Origin: Ignavibacteriales bacterium
GTDB lineage: Bacteria > Bacteroidota > Ignavibacteria > Ignavibacteriales > Melioribacteraceae
Direction of reading: 5' to 3'
Assembly: GCA_021740915.1 (NCBI GenBank)
Contig: JAIOYW010000005.1
Coordinates: 1 to 64,000 of the forward strand
Length of the DNA: 64,000 bases
Part shown: piece by piece, positions 54,428 to 63,909 of the stretch
Layout of the letters: every line of letters begins with the position of its first letter
Numbering within the stretch: the first letter of the stretch is position 1
Program-made: the position numbers and the translations under genes
Notes under the pieces: model-generated
Databases searched by the model: none
Seen by the model: only the letters and a program-made list of their open reading frames with translations
What the model was told of the DNA's origin: nothing

Positions 54428-55359
54428 AAAAATTGATCTTGATTTGTGTAATTCTTCTTTCTTTTTTCAGTTGTGAGAGTTCTTTTGACCCAAATGCAGA
54501 TTTCCGGCAGGATTATGCTGTCTATTTCATTCTCAATGGGGATCAGACATACCAGACAGCTCAGCTAATAAAAAGCTCCCCTGATAAAAATGGCGTTTCA
54601 CAAATAGAAACCGGCATACCCGGCGCAGAATTCAGATTGATATATGATAACTCGGAATATATTTTGAAAGATTCAGTAAGCGCAGAAAATCCTGGTAAAA
54701 ATTATTATACGATTAACAATTTCAAACCCGCACCGGGAAAAAATATCAGGCTGAATGTGAAAACTCCTGATGGTAAAATTCTCACATCCGAAACGGATAC
54801 CCCGCTTTCTATTAAAATTCAATTTCTGGAAGGCACTGATGAATATGTTCCAAACGGTTTGAGCAGAATCGCTTTTGTTTGGAAAGTTCTGGATGCGCCC
54901 CCCGAAGGGCAGTTTTATCTCCCACGACTTGTAATAAAATATTATTACACAGATTCAGGCGTTAAATCGTATCATTCGAAAGAAGTTCCGGTTAGTCTTA
55001 CTTATCAGAGCGGAAAAATCTTTGAGAATTACCCGACTCCTATCGCCGGAAATTACCTTATCTACGACTGGGAAGCTTTTGATTATGCTTTCGAAAGGCT
55101 GACATTAGCTGATACTGCCAGAAATAATTATACTGTAATAAATGCGGAATTCGAACTCATCCTGATGGATAAAAGCATGACTTCCTATTATATGAGTTCG
55201 AAAAGTTTCGAAGAAGGATTTTCCATAATTCTCGATCAGACGGAATTCACAAATATTACAGGCGGATTTGGAGTTTTTGGTTCTTATTTCTCTGCGAAAA
55301 ATTACAAATTGAGAATCATTTCAGATTATATTATCGCCCGCGGCTATAAACGCGAATAA
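54424..55359 (+). CDS. DUF4249-like outer-membrane lipoprotein
   Basis: 311 residues with a lipoprotein signal (KKLILICVILLSFFSC, Cys at 17). The body resembles DUF4249 proteins: FRQDYAVYFILNGDQTYQTAQLIKSS (about 28-53), GAEFRLIYDN, and YTINNFKPAPGKNIRLNVKTPDG (about 94-116). Such proteins are commonly encoded directly after a TonB receptor and are thought to act as its surface-exposed partner. It is coupled by the ATGA overlap to the receptor and convergent with the COG2509 gene with one base between their stops. Confidence 0.82.
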   Translation: MKKLILICVILLSFFSCESSFDPNADFRQDYAVYFILNGDQTYQTAQLIKSSPDKNGVSQIETGIPGAEFRLIYDNSEYILKDSVSAENPGKNYYTINNFKPAPGKNIRLNVKTPDGKILTSETDTPLSIKIQFLEGTDEYVPNGLSRIAFVWKVLDAPPEGQFYLPRLVIKYYYTDSGVKSYHSKEVPVSLTYQSGKIFENYPTPIAGNYLIYDWEAFDYAFERLTLADTARNNYTVINAEFELILMDKSMTSYYMSSKSFEEGFSIILDQTEFTNITGGFGVFGSYFSAKNYKLRIISDYIIARGYKRE

Positions 55360-55360
55360 A

Positions 55361-56920
55361 TTATTTACCGGAATACCATTTTGCAAAGGCTTCCGCTGAT
55401 TTGGTGCCATCGATAGCTGCCGATATAATACCCCCTGCATAACCGGCACCTTCCCCGCTCGGAAATAATCCTTTAGTTGAAATGCTCATAAACGTTGTTT
55501 TATCTCTTGGAACCCTGATAGGTGAACTCGTCCTCGATTCCGTCGCGAGAAGCAATGCATCGGCGGTAAGGAATCCTCTCATTTTTGAACCGAACTGCTT
55601 TAAAGCGCGGTGCAGGTAAGTTGATATTTCTGAAGGCAGAATTTCGTGCAACGGTGCACTTTTAATACCCGGAATATAGGATGTTAACGGGAGATCTGCG
55701 GATATTTTCGAATTCAGGAAATCTACTGCTCTTTGTGCGGGGGCAGATTGTCCTCCGCCGCCTGCCCTGAATGAATTTTCTTCAAGCTCACTCTGGTATC
55801 GCAGACCGGCGAAAACACCCTCCCCCTCAAATTTTTTCCACTCATTAGGACCAATTGTAACAACGAGCCCGGAATTCGCAAAAGGAGAATTCCGCTTTGA
55901 GACGGACATGCCATTAAGGACAAGTGTATCAGGTTCGGTGGTTGCGGGTACAATTATTCCGCCCGGACACATGCAGAACGAATACACACCCCTGCCATCA
56001 AGATTACAACTCAGACTATAACTTGCAGCAGGCAGGAACTCGGATCTTTCTTCAGAATGATATTGTATCCGGTCTATAACCGGCTGGGGATGCTCAATCC
56101 TAACTCCCGCGGCAAATTCTTTTGCCTCAATACTGATACCTGCCCGATTCAGCAGGTAATACACATCTCTGGCGCTGTGCCCCGTAGCAAGAAGAAGTGA
56201 ATCTGACTTAATCTGATTCGAACCATTTATGATGAATGATTCAACTTTATTATCATTTATAATAATGTCTGTAAACCTTGAATTAAAATGAACCTCGCCA
56301 CCATTATGAATAATGGTTTCCCGCAAAGCCTCAACCATTTTAGGAAGTTTATTTGAACCAATATGAGGATGTGAGTCGATGAGAATCTCAGGATCAGCGC
56401 CATGCAGGACCATTAGTTCGAGAATTCTGCTTGTATCCCCCCTTTTTGTTGCCCGGGTATAAAGTTTGCCGTCACTATAAGTGCCGGCTCCGCCCTCACC
56501 GAAACAGTAATTGGATTCAGGATTAACAAGTCCTTCCTGCATAATATTCCGCAAATCGCGTCTTCTCGCCCTGACATCTTTGCCTCTGTCAAATACAATT
56601 GGTCTGAATCCAAGCTCAAGCGCTCTTAGGGCAGCAAACAGACCGGCAGGACCAGAACCAATGATATAGCATTCCGGAGAATCTTTTCTGGTAACCGGAT
56701 TAAACACAGTTTCTTTTTCATCCGGAGAATCTTCAGTGCTTACCATTACCAGGAATCTGTAAACCGGGATTTTACTTCTGCCATCAATCGATCTTTTCCT
56801 GATCCTTATACTCTTTATTTCGTCCGATGGTAACCCGCTTGTTTTGGCCGCTTTTTTCAGGATTGATTCTTCGTCCCTGGAAAGGGACGGCTCAACGGCA
56901 ATCTCAACTTCTTTTATCAT
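55361..56920 (-). CDS. COG2509-type FAD-dependent dehydrogenase
   Basis: 519 residues. An N-terminal region (about 1-75) precedes the FAD motif YIIGSGPAGLFAALRALELG. Further features: NYCFGEGGAGTYSDGKLYTR, LLLATGHSARDVY, YSFCMCPGGIIVPATTE, FRAGGGGQSAPAQRAVDFL and FPSGEGAGYAGGIISAAIDG, which are typical for the uncharacterised COG2509 flavoproteins. They are suggested to be reductases in folate or thiol-related metabolism, but this is unproven. Starts four bases after the SDR gene stop, so the two are co-transcribed. Confidence 0.86.
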   Translation of the reverse strand: MIKEVEIAVEPSLSRDEESILKKAAKTSGLPSDEIKSIRIRKRSIDGRSKIPVYRFLVMVSTEDSPDEKETVFNPVTRKDSPECYIIGSGPAGLFAALRALELGFRPIVFDRGKDVRARRRDLRNIMQEGLVNPESNYCFGEGGAGTYSDGKLYTRATKRGDTSRILELMVLHGADPEILIDSHPHIGSNKLPKMVEALRETIIHNGGEVHFNSRFTDIIINDNKVESFIINGSNQIKSDSLLLATGHSARDVYYLLNRAGISIEAKEFAAGVRIEHPQPVIDRIQYHSEERSEFLPAASYSLSCNLDGRGVYSFCMCPGGIIVPATTEPDTLVLNGMSVSKRNSPFANSGLVVTIGPNEWKKFEGEGVFAGLRYQSELEENSFRAGGGGQSAPAQRAVDFLNSKISADLPLTSYIPGIKSAPLHEILPSEISTYLHRALKQFGSKMRGFLTADALLLATESRTSSPIRVPRDKTTFMSISTKGLFPSGEGAGYAGGIISAAIDGTKSAEAFAKWYSGK

Positions 56921-56924
56921 GGTC

Positions 56925-57713
56925 TCATATTGTTTTTATTAGTCCGCCATCTGCCGGTATTGACGTACCATTAATGTATGCTGCGGCATCGCTGCAAAGA
57001 AATACAGTAATATTAGCAATCTCTTCCGGTTTACCAAGTCTTTTAAGAGGAACATTTTCTGCCATTTCACGTAATATTTCAGCTTTATCAATTCCGCGTT
57101 CGTCAGCTTTTATGGCAGCAAGATGATCGAGGCGCTCAGTGAGTGTATATCCGGGCATAATGTTATTGACCGTGATATTGTATTGACCGACTTCCAGGCT
57201 CAGAGTCTTTGCATAGGCTGTAAGAGCGCTCCTGAATGCATTGGAAAGAGTAAGATTATCAATTGGCTGCTTGACCGATAATGATGTGATATTGATTATC
57301 CTGCCCCATTTATTCTTTTTCATTTCTTCAACAGCGAGGCTTGTCAAAAGCACTGCGCTCAGCAGAGTATGCTCATAACCTTTCTGCCAGTCTGAATCAT
57401 TCATTGAAGATGGCGCTCCGGCTTTTGGGCCGCCGCAATTGTTGATAAGAATATCAACAGTATCAAATTCCAGAATAGCTTTGGCAAATAGTCTTTCAAT
57501 ATCACTCTTCAAATTCAGGTCACAAACCTCAAGACTGTAACCGGTAAAACCCTTTTCAGAAAATTCTGCATCGAGTTGCCTCAGGTTTTCACGGTTCGAG
57601 GATGAGATTAATACTTTGACGCCTTCATTGAGTAACCCCTCGGCTATCGATTTCCCAATACCTTTGCTTGCGGCTGTAATGACGGCAACTTTTCCTTTTA
57701 GATTGAGATCCAT
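56925..57713 (-). CDS. Short-chain dehydrogenase/reductase
   Basis: 262 residues from ATG 57713 (GGAG four bases upstream). The longer frame from 57755 would lie within the terminator of ackA, so it is rejected. SDR motifs: VITAASKGIGKSIAEGL (TGxxxGIG variant with AASKGIG), NNCGG instead of NNAGG, catalytic Ser in ITSLSVKQP, but the usual YxxxK region reads FRSALTAYAKTL: the Tyr position is Phe (SNAFRSALTAYAK), which is unusual. The C-terminus NGTSIPADGGLI matches FabG-like enzymes. FabG-type reductase is the nearest relation; the activity is doubtful because of the Phe. Confidence 0.85.
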   Translation of the reverse strand: MDLNLKGKVAVITAASKGIGKSIAEGLLNEGVKVLISSSNRENLRQLDAEFSEKGFTGYSLEVCDLNLKSDIERLFAKAILEFDTVDILINNCGGPKAGAPSSMNDSDWQKGYEHTLLSAVLLTSLAVEEMKKNKWGRIINITSLSVKQPIDNLTLSNAFRSALTAYAKTLSLEVGQYNITVNNIMPGYTLTERLDHLAAIKADERGIDKAEILREMAENVPLKRLGKPEEIANITVFLCSDAAAYINGTSIPADGGLIKTI

Positions 57714-57746
57714 ATTTCTCCAAAAATTACTCTCACAAAATAAAAA

Positions 57747-57784
57747 AACCGGCATACAATTAATGATTAATCAGTATGCCGGTT
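57747..57784 (-). terminator. Rho-independent terminator of ackA
   Basis: AACCGGCATAC and GTATGCCGGTT form a perfect 11-base stem; on the minus strand it is followed by TTTTTATTTT. Located between ackA (stop 57803) and the SDR start, it separates the hbd-ackA unit from the SDR-COG2509 unit. Confidence 0.88.
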
Positions 57785-57802
57785 GAAATAAATATTGTGA
57801 AA

Positions 57803-59011
57803 TCAGTTTTTAGCCATTGAATCAACAATCTCTTTTGTATCCATCGCAATAACAAGTTCTTCGTTTGTTCTTATACGAAATACTTTTGTCTTCGTGCCTT
57901 CTGCTGAAAGATCGCCGTCAGCCGGCGGGTTCTCATTCTTTGTCATATCAAGTTCAATCCCCAGGAACGACATATCCTCACAGACCCTCTCTCTAACCAG
58001 ATTGGAGTTTTCCCCGATTCCCCCGGTAAAGACAAGTATATCTACCCCGCCCATCGCAGCTGCATATGCGCCGACGTATTTTTTAATCCTGTAAATAAAT
58101 ACATCAAAGGCATTGATCGCTTTTTTATTCCCTTCTGCGACTGCAGTTTCAATCTCTCTCATATCACTGCTTTCACCGCTGAGCCCAACCAGTCCGCTGT
58201 GCTTATTCAGCAGTGTATTCATTTCACCGAGTGATAGACCTTCTTTTCCCATGATGTAGGTAATGAGGGAAGGATCGATATCTCCCGATCTTGTTCCCAT
58301 TAATAATCCTTCGAGAGGTGTGAAGCCCATCGTCGTATCAACAGATTTGCCTTTATTTATTGCAGCCATACTACAGCCATTGCCGAGGTGGGCTGTGATG
58401 ATCTTAAGTTCATTAATACTCCTACCGACTGCATCAGCCGCTCTTTCTGAAACATAACGGTGTGAAGTACCGTGAAAACCGTAACGGCGAATTTTGTATC
58501 GTTTGTAAAGCTCGTAAGGAAGCCCGTAAAGATAGGCTTTTGGCGGCATTGCAGAATGGAATGAAGTATCGAAAATACCGCATTGCGGAGTCGCAGGAAG
58601 ATGTGCGGTAACTGCTTCGATTCCTTTAATATTCGGAGGATTATGGAGCGGAGCAAGTTCAATGTTATCCCTAAGCGCTTTGAGGACTTCAGGTGTTATC
58701 AGCACGGAGCCGGTGAAGGTTTCACCGCCATGAACAACTCTATGCCCAACCGCATCAATTTCATTCTTATCCTTGATAACTCCATGATTTGGACTCAGCA
58801 AAACTGCAATTACATATTCAATAGCTATTGTATGATCAAGAATTTCACCAACTATTCGTATTTTTTCTTTCCCGAGCGGCTCGTGTGTAAGCACTGCGCT
58901 GCTCATCCCTATTCTTTCGACCAGTCCTTTCGCCAGAACTGATTCTTTATCAGAATCAATAAACTGGTATTTAATTGAAGAACTGCCGCAATTCAATACT
59001 AAAATTTTCAT
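57803..59011 (-). CDS. ackA: Acetate kinase
   Basis: 402 residues: MKILVLNCGSSSIKYQF at the N-terminus, GHRVVHGGETFTG, GIFDTSFHSAMPP, HLGNGCSMAAI, MGFTPLEGLLMGTRSGDIDP and FTGGIGENSNLVRE. It makes ATP from acetyl phosphate supplied by Pta. GAGGAAGT precedes the ATG, 15 bases after the 3-hydroxyacyl-CoA dehydrogenase stop, so those two genes form one unit. Confidence 0.96.
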   Translation of the reverse strand: MKILVLNCGSSSIKYQFIDSDKESVLAKGLVERIGMSSAVLTHEPLGKEKIRIVGEILDHTIAIEYVIAVLLSPNHGVIKDKNEIDAVGHRVVHGGETFTGSVLITPEVLKALRDNIELAPLHNPPNIKGIEAVTAHLPATPQCGIFDTSFHSAMPPKAYLYGLPYELYKRYKIRRYGFHGTSHRYVSERAADAVGRSINELKIITAHLGNGCSMAAINKGKSVDTTMGFTPLEGLLMGTRSGDIDPSLITYIMGKEGLSLGEMNTLLNKHSGLVGLSGESSDMREIETAVAEGNKKAINAFDVFIYRIKKYVGAYAAAMGGVDILVFTGGIGENSNLVRERVCEDMSFLGIELDMTKNENPPADGDLSAEGTKTKVFRIRTNEELVIAMDTKEIVDSMAKN

Positions 59012-59026
59012 ACTTCCTCTTTCTAT

Positions 59027-59962
59027 TTATCCGATCATTTTTCCGTCAGCATCGTAGGTAAAAAATCCCTGCCCGGTCTTTTTACCAAGTTTCCTTTCCC
59101 TGACAAGTTTTCTTAACAATGGGCATGGACGGTATCTTGGTTCTCCGAGTGATCCCCATAATTGCTCCATCCACGCTAATACTTCGTCAAGACCCATGCT
59201 GTCAGCCATCTCCAGCGGACCCATTGCAAAGTTGTATCCCAATTTCATTGCAGTATCTATATCCTTTGCAGTCGCCAGCCCTTCAAGCAGAATATGCATC
59301 GCTTCATTGAGAAGCGGAACGATAGCTCGTGTAGTCACAAAGCCGGGATATTCATAAACTTCAACTGCTGTCTTACCGATTTTTGATGCAAAAGCTTTTA
59401 CTTTTTGAATCGTATCATCCGAGGTTTCAAGCGCTCTCACCAGTTCAACAAGCGGAACTTTGGGAACCGGATTGTGGAAATGCATCCCGATTATTTTGTC
59501 CTTCCTCTCCGTAATATCTGCAATTTTAGTCAGGCTAAGTGTAGAAGTGTTTGAGATAAAAATAGCTTCTTTATTTGCGATCTCATCAAGTTTTTTGAAA
59601 ATAAGCCGTTTTAATTGAAAATTTTCTTCTACAGCTTCGATAATAATATCTGCATCTTTTACTTCATCAATATTCAGAGTCCAGACAATACGGTTCATTA
59701 TTGATTTCATTTCACTTTTGGTGAGTGCCCAGCGGGTAATTTCCCTCTCAAGAGATGTCTGAAGTATTTCTTTGGAAGAATCGATATATTCTGAATTTTT
59801 TTCAACAATAACAACATCAATTCCAGCAGCGGCAACGGTCTGCGCAATCCCCCTTCCCATAATTCCCGCACCAATAATCGCAACTTTTTCTATCCTGTCT
59901 TGTTCATCTCCCCTGTTCATATTAGTCAGCAGATCTTCGAGACGCATTTTATCAGAATTCAT
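59027..59962 (-). CDS. 3-hydroxyacyl-CoA (3-hydroxybutyryl-CoA) dehydrogenase
   Basis: 311 residues. The first 25 residues precede the NAD motif VAIIGAGIMGRGIAQTVAAAG. Then ADIIIEAVEENFQLK, FISNTSTLSLTKIA, MHFHNPVPKVPLVELV (catalytic His and following signature), and the C-terminal dimer domain with YPGFVTTRAIVPLLNEAMHIL and LGYNFAMGPLEMADSMGLD. It oxidises 3-hydroxyacyl-CoA with NAD in beta-oxidation, or acts in reverse in butyrate or polyhydroxyalkanoate routes. Pairing with ackA hints at fermentation or acid breakdown. Confidence 0.92.
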   Translation of the reverse strand: MNSDKMRLEDLLTNMNRGDEQDRIEKVAIIGAGIMGRGIAQTVAAAGIDVVIVEKNSEYIDSSKEILQTSLEREITRWALTKSEMKSIMNRIVWTLNIDEVKDADIIIEAVEENFQLKRLIFKKLDEIANKEAIFISNTSTLSLTKIADITERKDKIIGMHFHNPVPKVPLVELVRALETSDDTIQKVKAFASKIGKTAVEVYEYPGFVTTRAIVPLLNEAMHILLEGLATAKDIDTAMKLGYNFAMGPLEMADSMGLDEVLAWMEQLWGSLGEPRYRPCPLLRKLVRERKLGKKTGQGFFTYDADGKMIG

Positions 59963-60107
59963 TTTAATACCCTACAATCCTAAGTTTTTTTCAAATATTT
60001 GAAACGTAGTTATTCTTTTTCCAAAATAAGTATCAAATTACATAAATCGTACCAACTTAATTATTAATAAAATCAATAGGATAGCACATTTTCATTCCCG
60101 ATTTTAA

Positions 60108-60115
60108 TAAATTTG
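60108..60115 (+). promoter_or_regulatory. Candidate -7 box of recQ, implying a leaderless mRNA
   Basis: TAAATTTG, an exact TAnnTTTG match, ends seven bases before ATG 60122. No TTTG is present at the expected -33 position and no SD is seen. Confidence 0.3.
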
Positions 60116-60121
60116 TCCTTG

Positions 60122-62704
60122 ATGGAATTCATTATTAAGAAAACAGAAAATACTCGGGATAATCCAAAATCATTGCTAAAGTCATTTTTTGGCTTTGATG
60201 ATTTTCGTTCCGGTCAGGAAGAAATAATAAATTCTATAATAACTGGTAAAAATATACTGGCTGTGCTTCCGACAGGTGGAGGGAAATCGATTTGTTACCA
60301 GATTCCTGCCCTACTCGCAAATTCTTTCTCTCTTGTCATATCCCCGCTTATTTCTTTGATGAAAGATCAGACAGATAACCTGAACCAGATCAGTCCAGTG
60401 GCTGCATTTATTAATAGTTCTGTCGATTATAGCCAAAGGACTGAGATATTTACAGGAATATTCCAGGGAAAGATAAAAATTCTCTACGTCTCTCCTGAAA
60501 AATTGGAAGACAGGGAATTCGCCAATCTTGTGAAAAACCTGAAGCCTTCCTATCTGTTTATTGATGAGGCTCATTGTATCAGCCAATGGGGGCATAATTT
60601 CAGACCAGCCTACAGAAATATCTCAGATTTTATTAAATATACCGGGATAAAAAATATTGCAGCTTTCACTGCGACGGCAACTCCTGAAGTTCGGACTGAT
60701 ATTCTAAAATTTCTCGACATACCTAATGCTGAATTATTTGTGAAGGGATTTCACCGGGATAATCTTGCACTTAGTGTAATAAATTCATCGGATCAAAAAA
60801 GCACTGTGGCAGATTTGCTGCAAAAAAATCTTTTGCCTGCAATAATATATGCTTCCACAAGAAAATCAGCCGACGATCTGAGCCGTTTTCTAAAATTACG
60901 GGGATTTGATAATGCACCTTATCACGCCGGAATGACAATTGAGCTAAGGAAAGAAATACAGGAAAGATTTATCTCCGGCAAAATCAACATAATCGTCGCC
61001 ACAAGCGCTTTTGGCATGGGAGTGGATAAATCTGACATTCGGACCGTTATCCATTCGAACATGCCTTCATCCATTGAAGCATACTATCAAGAGATTGGCA
61101 GAGCGGGCAGGGATGGAGCCCCGGCTACGGCTGTCCTTATTTTTTCCCAAAAAGATGTATCCACCCATGAATTCCTGATTAAGATATCACACCCTCAGAG
61201 GGACGAAATTAAATTTATTTATGATACTTTGTGCAGCTATCATGGCATTGGAATTGGAGGAATAAAAAATAAATTCCTGCATGTTGATGAAAAAATCTCT
61301 GCATATTTTGGCAGTAAAGGTGTTGAGCCGCGGCTGATCCCATCCGCTCTGAAAGCTCTCGAACAGGCAGGCTGCATAAAAATGGAATCAGCACTCAACA
61401 TGAAAACTTCATTTAAGTTCCTGCTCGAAACAAATATGCTGAAAGAATATATCCGTAGTCTTCCTGCGAACACAACAAAGGAAATTTTAGTTTTACTGCT
61501 GAGGGAATTCGGGGCGGCTCCATTTAGCCAGAATACTCAGTTTTCGTTTGATAATCTCTCAAAACTCACCGGGCTTTCTATTGATTCGATGAAAGACATT
61601 TTCACCAAACTTGCCGGTATTGGAATTCTGGATTACGACGCCGGTGAAGGTAAAATGCGCTTCAAACTTACTTATCCAAGAATTGAGTCAACTTCACTGA
61701 ATATAAATCAGGATTTGCTCGATATTGAAACCAATTCCGCCCGGATTAAACTGGGAAAAATGATTGATTTTGCTCACACGCAGGATTGCAGGTTTTCTTT
61801 TATTCTGAACTATTTCGGCGATCCTGATTCCGTTAATTTCAAGTGTAATAAATGCGATAACTGTAATAACGGTGGAATTAATAAAAGCAATGAATTTCTA
61901 ATTGAAAGAATAATTGATGTTTGTTCAGAGAATAAAAATATTACCTCGAATGATATTGTAAATATTCTGAAAGGCTCCTGCAACGATCCCCGACTGATAG
62001 CCGACCGTTCTTTCGGATCCACTGCTCATTACACTTCTGATGAAATTCTAATCGCTCTTGATTCTGCGGTTATAAAAAATCTTATCGTCAATAATAACGG
62101 CAGTTACTCATTAAACATTGAGACTGTACTTTTCGGTGAAGAGGGAGAAAATGATGAGGAATTTCCGCGGATTCAGGAAACGAATACTCCGTTTATTATG
62201 AACAAATTAATTGAGGCAAGAAAAAATATCGCAGCAAAATTCCTGCAAAAACCTGAGATGATCTGTTCTGATGAAGTTTTGAAAGCGATAGCTTCAAAAA
62301 TGCCTGAAAACGAAAACGAATTATTTCAGATTGAAGGTTACACCCGTAAAACACATTCTAAGTTCGGAGATGAGGTTTTATTTACTATCAAACAAAATAC
62401 TAAGCCTGAAATTCCTGATGGCTTAAAATTCCTGAGAGATCTCCTTGATCGGGGAAATAATTTTGATCAGATTTTAAAGATTACCGGTCTGAGCGATATA
62501 CTTATAGCTGCACAGCTAATAGAATTAGAAAAATTCACCAAGACACCTGATGTGATAAAACTCCTCGGAAAGACAAATTATGAAAAACTAAAAAAAAGTT
62601 ACAATGATGGTAATACGGAATTGCTTCAGTTAAGAAATTCTCTCCCGGCAAATATCAGCCAGGGAATGATAATGCTGTTTCTGAATAAAACACTTACTGA
62701 TTAA
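60122..62704 (+). CDS. recQ: ATP-dependent DNA helicase RecQ
   Basis: 860 residues from ATG 60122. Helicase motifs: FRSGQEEII (motif 0), LPTGGGKS (Walker A), FIDEAHCISQWGHNFRP (DEAH plus aromatic-rich loop; Asn replaces the usual Asp of HDFRP), FTATATPEV, and IVATSAFGMGVDKSDIRTVIH with YYQEIGRAGRDGAP (motifs V and VI). The RQC zinc site is CRFSFILNYFG...CNKCDNC. An HRDC domain (about 690-765) and a further helix-turn-helix-like domain (about 770-860) follow, so it is longer than E. coli RecQ (about 610). RecQ unwinds DNA in recombination repair. Confidence 0.93.
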   Translation: MEFIIKKTENTRDNPKSLLKSFFGFDDFRSGQEEIINSIITGKNILAVLPTGGGKSICYQIPALLANSFSLVISPLISLMKDQTDNLNQISPVAAFINSSVDYSQRTEIFTGIFQGKIKILYVSPEKLEDREFANLVKNLKPSYLFIDEAHCISQWGHNFRPAYRNISDFIKYTGIKNIAAFTATATPEVRTDILKFLDIPNAELFVKGFHRDNLALSVINSSDQKSTVADLLQKNLLPAIIYASTRKSADDLSRFLKLRGFDNAPYHAGMTIELRKEIQERFISGKINIIVATSAFGMGVDKSDIRTVIHSNMPSSIEAYYQEIGRAGRDGAPATAVLIFSQKDVSTHEFLIKISHPQRDEIKFIYDTLCSYHGIGIGGIKNKFLHVDEKISAYFGSKGVEPRLIPSALKALEQAGCIKMESALNMKTSFKFLLETNMLKEYIRSLPANTTKEILVLLLREFGAAPFSQNTQFSFDNLSKLTGLSIDSMKDIFTKLAGIGILDYDAGEGKMRFKLTYPRIESTSLNINQDLLDIETNSARIKLGKMIDFAHTQDCRFSFILNYFGDPDSVNFKCNKCDNCNNGGINKSNEFLIERIIDVCSENKNITSNDIVNILKGSCNDPRLIADRSFGSTAHYTSDEILIALDSAVIKNLIVNNNGSYSLNIETVLFGEEGENDEEFPRIQETNTPFIMNKLIEARKNIAAKFLQKPEMICSDEVLKAIASKMPENENELFQIEGYTRKTHSKFGDEVLFTIKQNTKPEIPDGLKFLRDLLDRGNNFDQILKITGLSDILIAAQLIELEKFTKTPDVIKLLGKTNYEKLKKSYNDGNTELLQLRNSLPANISQGMIMLFLNKTLTD

Positions 62705-63047
62705 TCCGTTCACGTGTTTTCAGAGTATCGAGATAATCCGCAGCTACCTTGAAAAATTCCTCCCATTTGGCCCGGTCGGCTTCAAAACTCTTTATTTTTT
62801 CCTCGTATTCTTTTTCGGGAATATCATATATCAGAAATAATTTTTCTTTTTCATTTCTAATTTTAACCGGATCGCTTGCATATTTTTCATTAACCACAAG
62901 CATATCAGCATATAGCCTTGCATATTCATGAGCAGATCTTTCATCACGGGAACACCCTATAACACTAAAGACTGTTAAGAATATCGCAAGAATAAGTAAT
63001 AAGCTATTTTTTGCTTGCTTCAAAAAGAATTTTCTTTTCACGTTCAC
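62694..63047 (-). CDS. Small lipoprotein of unknown function
   Basis: Up to 117 residues; possible starts are GTG 63047, GTG 63041 or TTG 63023, none with a good SD, and all overlap the 3' end of the rhomboid gene. Lipobox VIGC after a hydrophobic segment. The mature part is helical and charged (MLVVNEKYASDP, EKLFLIYDIPEKEYEEKI), reminiscent of small DUF4296-like Bacteroidota lipoproteins. Its 3' end overlaps the convergent recQ by 11 bases. Confidence 0.7.
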   Translation of the reverse strand: MNVKRKFFLKQAKNSLLLILAIFLTVFSVIGCSRDERSAHEYARLYADMLVVNEKYASDPVKIRNEKEKLFLIYDIPEKEYEEKIKSFEADRAKWEEFFKVAADYLDTLKTRERINQ

Positions 63048-63909
63048 TTAAGTTCTGATAACCCGATTTGCTAATTTTATCAAGAATTCTGTCAATCTCA
63101 TCCTGGTCAATATCATCTTTTGTCTCATTGTGGATTTCATAATATTTAACTTCTTCGGCATCTTTCTCGTTACCGAAACCAGAACCCGGCCGCCTGAATT
63201 TTGCTGTCTTTCTCTGTCCAAAACTCAACCAGCGCTGAAGAAATTCAAAAGAAAAATGGTTCCTCCGGTCCAGTAAAATAAAAATAAATCCGGTTAAGGC
63301 GCCTCCTATATGAGCCAAATGAGCCACGATACTGGGTTCCCCAACAGACAAAAATTCTATTACAATCAAAAACGCTATAAGATATTTTGCTTTAACGGGA
63401 AGAAGAAAATAAATATAAATATACCTGTCAGGAAAAAACATGGCAAAAGCTATCATTACTCCATAAACTGCACCGGAAGCTCCGATCGTTGGACCTGTCA
63501 TTTCACCAATCAAAGGCGCTCCCAATAACTGTAAAAGTCCCGCACCCACACCCGAAAGTAAGTAGAAAAATAAAAATTTGGATGAACCCCACAGATTCTC
63601 AAGTTCCATTCCAAACATCCACAGCATAAACATATTAAAAAATATATGGCTGAAACCGCCATGAATAAACTGATATGTTATGAGTTGCCAGGGATAAAAA
63701 GAAACATCAGAATAACCGAGCGGAATCAGCCCAAAATATCGCACAATCCAGTCTTCAACCGGAATTCCGCCAATAAGAATAGTTTTGCCCAGGAGACCAA
63801 GCACAAAAACTGCGGCATTAATTATTAGCAAATTTTTTATAATCGGAGGGAAAAAAGTAAACCCGCCAAAACCTGCAGGTTTGTAGTATCCCCTGTCCTG
63901 ATAACCCAT
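63004..63909 (-). CDS. Rhomboid family intramembrane serine protease
   Basis: 301 residues, six membrane segments. Catalytic Ser is S145 in GASGAVYG and catalytic His is H200 in AHLAHIGG; the N-terminal HGGFSHIFFNM of the second segment is also present. A cytosolic tail (about 215-301) ends in LSEREKKILFEASKK, a short module often found at the end of rhomboids in this lineage. The protease cuts membrane proteins within the bilayer; targets are unknown. GAGGTAACA precedes the ATG. The remaining 91 bases to the right edge hold only upstream sequence. Confidence 0.92.
   Translation of the reverse strand: MGYQDRGYYKPAGFGGFTFFPPIIKNLLIINAAVFVLGLLGKTILIGGIPVEDWIVRYFGLIPLGYSDVSFYPWQLITYQFIHGGFSHIFFNMFMLWMFGMELENLWGSSKFLFFYLLSGVGAGLLQLLGAPLIGEMTGPTIGASGAVYGVMIAFAMFFPDRYIYIYFLLPVKAKYLIAFLIVIEFLSVGEPSIVAHLAHIGGALTGFIFILLDRRNHFSFEFLQRWLSFGQRKTAKFRRPGSGFGNEKDAEEVKYYEIHNETKDDIDQDEIDRILDKISKSGYQNLSEREKKILFEASKK

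Noticed and set aside
56925-57755. Longer SDR start at 57755
   Set aside because: The extra 14 codons fall in the ackA terminator stem and lack an SD, while ATG 57713 has a good one.
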